Source of the DNA: DATAFF01 sp036257595
Lineage (GTDB): Bacteria > Pseudomonadota > Alphaproteobacteria > Rhizobiales > Aestuariivirgaceae
NCBI GenBank assembly: GCA_036257595.1
Contig: DATAFF010000025.1
Span: 1-6,030 of the forward strand
DNA: 6,030 nucleotides
Direction: 5' to 3'
Positions within the stretch are counted from its first letter, which is position 1. Every line of letters begins with the position of its first letter. Below are positions 4,989 through 6,030 of this stretch, in pieces. Under the pieces are notes generated by a model. The model was not told the origin of the DNA. It saw only the letters and a list, made by a program, of their open reading frames with translations, and did no database searches. The position numbers and the translations under genes were made by a program.

Positions 4989-5558
4989 ATGTCAGGCATG
5001 GGACCCGGAGGATTCGGGCTACCACCGGCGGGGTATTATGTGGTGCCCGCGCAAGCGCCGACTTACCTGGTTTCGACAGTCGATGCGTTCGGCCAGCAGA
5101 GATGGTCCGTTGGCGTCCCGGTGCAACAGCCGACGCCGCGCTTCGTGGCCATCCAACCGCAGCCGCAGCAGCAGCAATATGTCAAGATTACCGGGACCCC
5201 CGCGCAAATGGAGGAGCTGAGGCGAGCTGTCGCGAGCGGGCGAACCATTCGATTCGTCGAAGTCCCGCCGCCGGCCATCCAACCCCAACCGCTACAGTCG
5301 GTTCTGGCGCAGGAACCCTCAGCAAATGAACAGGTGCCAGTTGCTGTCGAGACCTCCTTGTGCCCGCCCAGCCATGCGCTGGGACCGATGCAAGGTGATC
5401 GCCCGCCAGCGGTAACACAAGGGGCCGCAGAGTCGGGAGAAGGTCGCACGCGAGCAGGACAGAGGTCCGGAACCGTGGGTGGAGGATGTGAGCGATCCAG
5501 AGTCACCCCGGCCCACGGAGCAGCCGACAGCAACGGACCTCGATTTCAACCTGAATGA
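4989..5558 (+). CDS. Hypothetical Pro/Gln-rich protein; C-terminal reading frame doubtful
   Basis: I do not recognise this protein. ATG 4989 follows a purine-rich AGGGGGAGAAG ribosome binding site, and the stop TGA is at 5556-5558 (189 aa). Residues 1-66 are rich in Gly, Pro, Tyr and Gln (GYYVVPAQAPTYLVS at 15-29; QPQPQQQQY at 56-64). Residues 65-92 form a plausible small folded segment (YVKITGTPAQMEELRRAVAS, then TIRFVEV), followed by another Pro/Gln-rich stretch. There is no signal peptide or membrane helix. Beyond about residue 145 the composition turns to low-complexity Gly/Arg/Ser, while codon third positions favour the +1-shifted frame. The real product may therefore switch frame near 5416-5424 and continue as the ORF that ends at 5772. 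The N-terminal half is well supported; the last 45 residues are not. It may be controlled by the palindrome at 4892-4909. Confidence 0.65.
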   Translation: MSGMGPGGFGLPPAGYYVVPAQAPTYLVSTVDAFGQQRWSVGVPVQQPTPRFVAIQPQPQQQQYVKITGTPAQMEELRRAVASGRTIRFVEVPPPAIQPQPLQSVLAQEPSANEQVPVAVETSLCPPSHALGPMQGDRPPAVTQGAAESGEGRTRAGQRSGTVGGGCERSRVTPAHGAADSNGPRFQPE

Positions 5559-5772
5559 TGCCGCCAATCGACTTTTGTATGCTGGTTTCGGCCAGATCAT
5601 GGGCAAGTTTTCGCTGCCCCAAGATTTCTCCATCGACCGAATCAAGGAGGTATTGCCTCACATCAAACACTACGCCGATTGTGCTGATAAGGTCGGCGAC
5701 GATTCACAAAGGCAGAACGGTCGCGAACTGCTCGAAGCGGCACTGACCTTCATTGATCCAGACGTCAACTGA
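5479..5772 (+). CDS. Small helical hypothetical protein, or 3' part of the 4989 gene
   Basis: I do not recognise this protein. The ORF gives 97 aa from GTG 5479 and ends at TGA 5770-5772. Neither GTG 5479 nor GTG 5488 has a properly spaced Shine-Dalgarno (GGAGG at 5481-5485 is only 2 nt from the second GTG). A Pro/Thr/Glu-rich acidic lead (1-20) is followed by a helical domain with DFNLNDAANRLLYAGFGQI at 22-40, a central helix (DFSIDRIKEVLPHIKHYADC, 49-68) and a final helix. It overlaps the preceding ORF by 80 nt in a different frame. The open frame reaches back to TAA 5413-5415, and coding-like codon use begins there rather than at 5479. This suggests either a fused product made by a +1 frameshift, a pseudogene or a base-call indel, or translational coupling to the upstream gene. 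Confidence 0.6.
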   Translation: MEDVSDPESPRPTEQPTATDLDFNLNDAANRLLYAGFGQIMGKFSLPQDFSIDRIKEVLPHIKHYADCADKVGDDSQRQNGRELLEAALTFIDPDVN

Positions 5773-5786
5773 CGTCATCATCGGTC

Positions 5787-5822
5787 TCGCCGGCCGGGTC
5801 AGACCCCCTGACAGGCCGGCGA
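5787..5822. terminator. Long interrupted hairpin, terminator or operator
   Basis: TCGCCGGCC (5787-5795) pairs with GGCCGGCGA (5814-5822). Inside it, GTCAG (5798-5802) pairs with CTGAC (5808-5812), making a 9-bp plus 5-bp stem with a small asymmetric interior loop. It begins 15 nt after the stop at 5772, so it probably ends the upstream transcript, although no U tract follows. It also contains the -35 element of the next promoter, so it could double as a binding site. Confidence 0.55.
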
Positions 5823-5836
5823 TCAGCGCCTATATT
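5808..5836 (+). promoter_or_regulatory. Near-consensus sigma70 promoter
   Basis: CTGACA (5808-5813; 5 of 6 matches to TTGACA) and TATATT (5831-5836; 5 of 6 to TATAAT) are separated by exactly 17 bp. The predicted start of transcription is near 5842-5844, directly at the ATG at 5845. This is the best-matching housekeeping promoter in the window. Confidence 0.65.
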
Positions 5837-5844
5837 CCGGCCCG

Positions 5845-6030
5845 ATGGGACATTCACGACAGGAAGGCGGTTTCCGCGAGGCGCCGGCGAAGGCGCTCGA
5901 GGGCTATCCGGAGGGCGAGGTCCGGGGCTTGCGGCCGGACCCCCGGGCCGATGCCTCGGGTCCGCGGGACGGGCTGGAGCATCTGCGCCCCGACATGCCC
6001 AACCTGCCGATGTTCACGCCGCACCGGCCG
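5845..6030 (+). CDS. Start of an unrecognised gene, 3' partial, likely leaderless
   Basis: From ATG 5845 the frame stays open for 62 codons to the window edge. The codons are strongly GC-biased in third position, as in a real high-GC gene. The visible N-terminus is hydrophilic and rich in Gly, Pro, Arg and Asp (MGHSRQEGGFREAPAKALEG and on), with no signal peptide. It looks like a disordered extension in front of a folded domain that lies outside the window. The last residues (PNLPMFTPHRP) faintly recall the linker before the UvrB core in some Rhizobiales, but this is too weak to name the gene. There is no Shine-Dalgarno, and the promoter at 5808-5836 places the transcript start within a few bases of the ATG. 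A later ATG (5989 or 6010) cannot be excluded as the start. Confidence 0.6.
   Translation, partial: MGHSRQEGGFREAPAKALEGYPEGEVRGLRPDPRADASGPRDGLEHLRPDMPNLPMFTPHRP

Noticed and set aside
4828..5025. Minus-strand 65-codon ORF in the intergenic region
   Set aside because: It overlaps the operator candidate and the start of the 4989 gene, has no ribosome binding site and has no protein-like pattern.
4955..5329. Plus-strand ORF at 4955 overlapping the 4989 gene
   Set aside because: Its translation is Arg/Ala-rich shadow sequence, while the 4989 frame has a good ribosome binding site and protein-like composition.
5770..5777. TGACGTCA palindrome at the stop of the 5479 ORF
   Set aside because: It is an 8-bp palindrome over a stop codon with a nearby repeat of GACGTCA. 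It is short enough to be chance and has no regulatory context.

Overview
The window reads as chromosomal DNA of a GC-rich alphaproteobacterium, probably Hyphomicrobiales (Rhizobiales). The basis is the high-GC codon use of the two rRNA methyltransferase genes, the style of their protein sequences, and the small DUF1097 membrane protein. No mobile element, integrase, tRNA, rRNA or CRISPR array is visible.

Layout, left to right. (1) A 5'-truncated plus-strand gene (to 1448) encodes an unrecognised helical protein with two pentatricopeptide(PPR)-like repeats. (2) Convergent to it, with a gap of only 3 nt, is a minus-strand pair: rlmJ (3418-2540), followed by a 4-nt ATGA overlap with an RlmD/RlmC-family 23S rRNA uridine methyltransferase gene (2543-1452). 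(3) A short intergenic region (3419-3516) carries a perfect 18-bp TGT-N10-ACA palindrome and precedes a plus-strand hypothetical gene (3517-4032). (4) A strong bidirectional terminator (4052-4080) separates that gene from a convergent DUF1097 membrane protein (4607-4095, minus). (5) A 381-bp intergenic stretch (4608-4988) holds the DUF1097 leader, a TATAAT box, and a second copy of the palindrome (17 of 18 bases). (6) Two overlapping plus-strand ORFs follow (4989-5558 and 5479-5772). They may be two genes, or one gene broken or joined by a frameshift. (7) A long hairpin and a near-consensus sigma70 promoter sit immediately before a gene that runs off the right edge (from 5845). That gene looks leaderless.

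How the parts relate. The two methyltransferases form one translationally coupled housekeeping unit for 23S rRNA modification. The hypothetical genes at 3517 and 4989 have less GC-biased codon use than the methyltransferases. They share an upstream architecture: the palindrome, then GGTAA exactly 19 bp after the palindrome's last base. This suggests co-regulation by one CRP/FNR-type activator and is the most interesting regulatory signal here. I do not see a complete, recognisable new system. The best leads are this two-site regulon, the bacterial PPR-like protein, and the frame switch near 5420.
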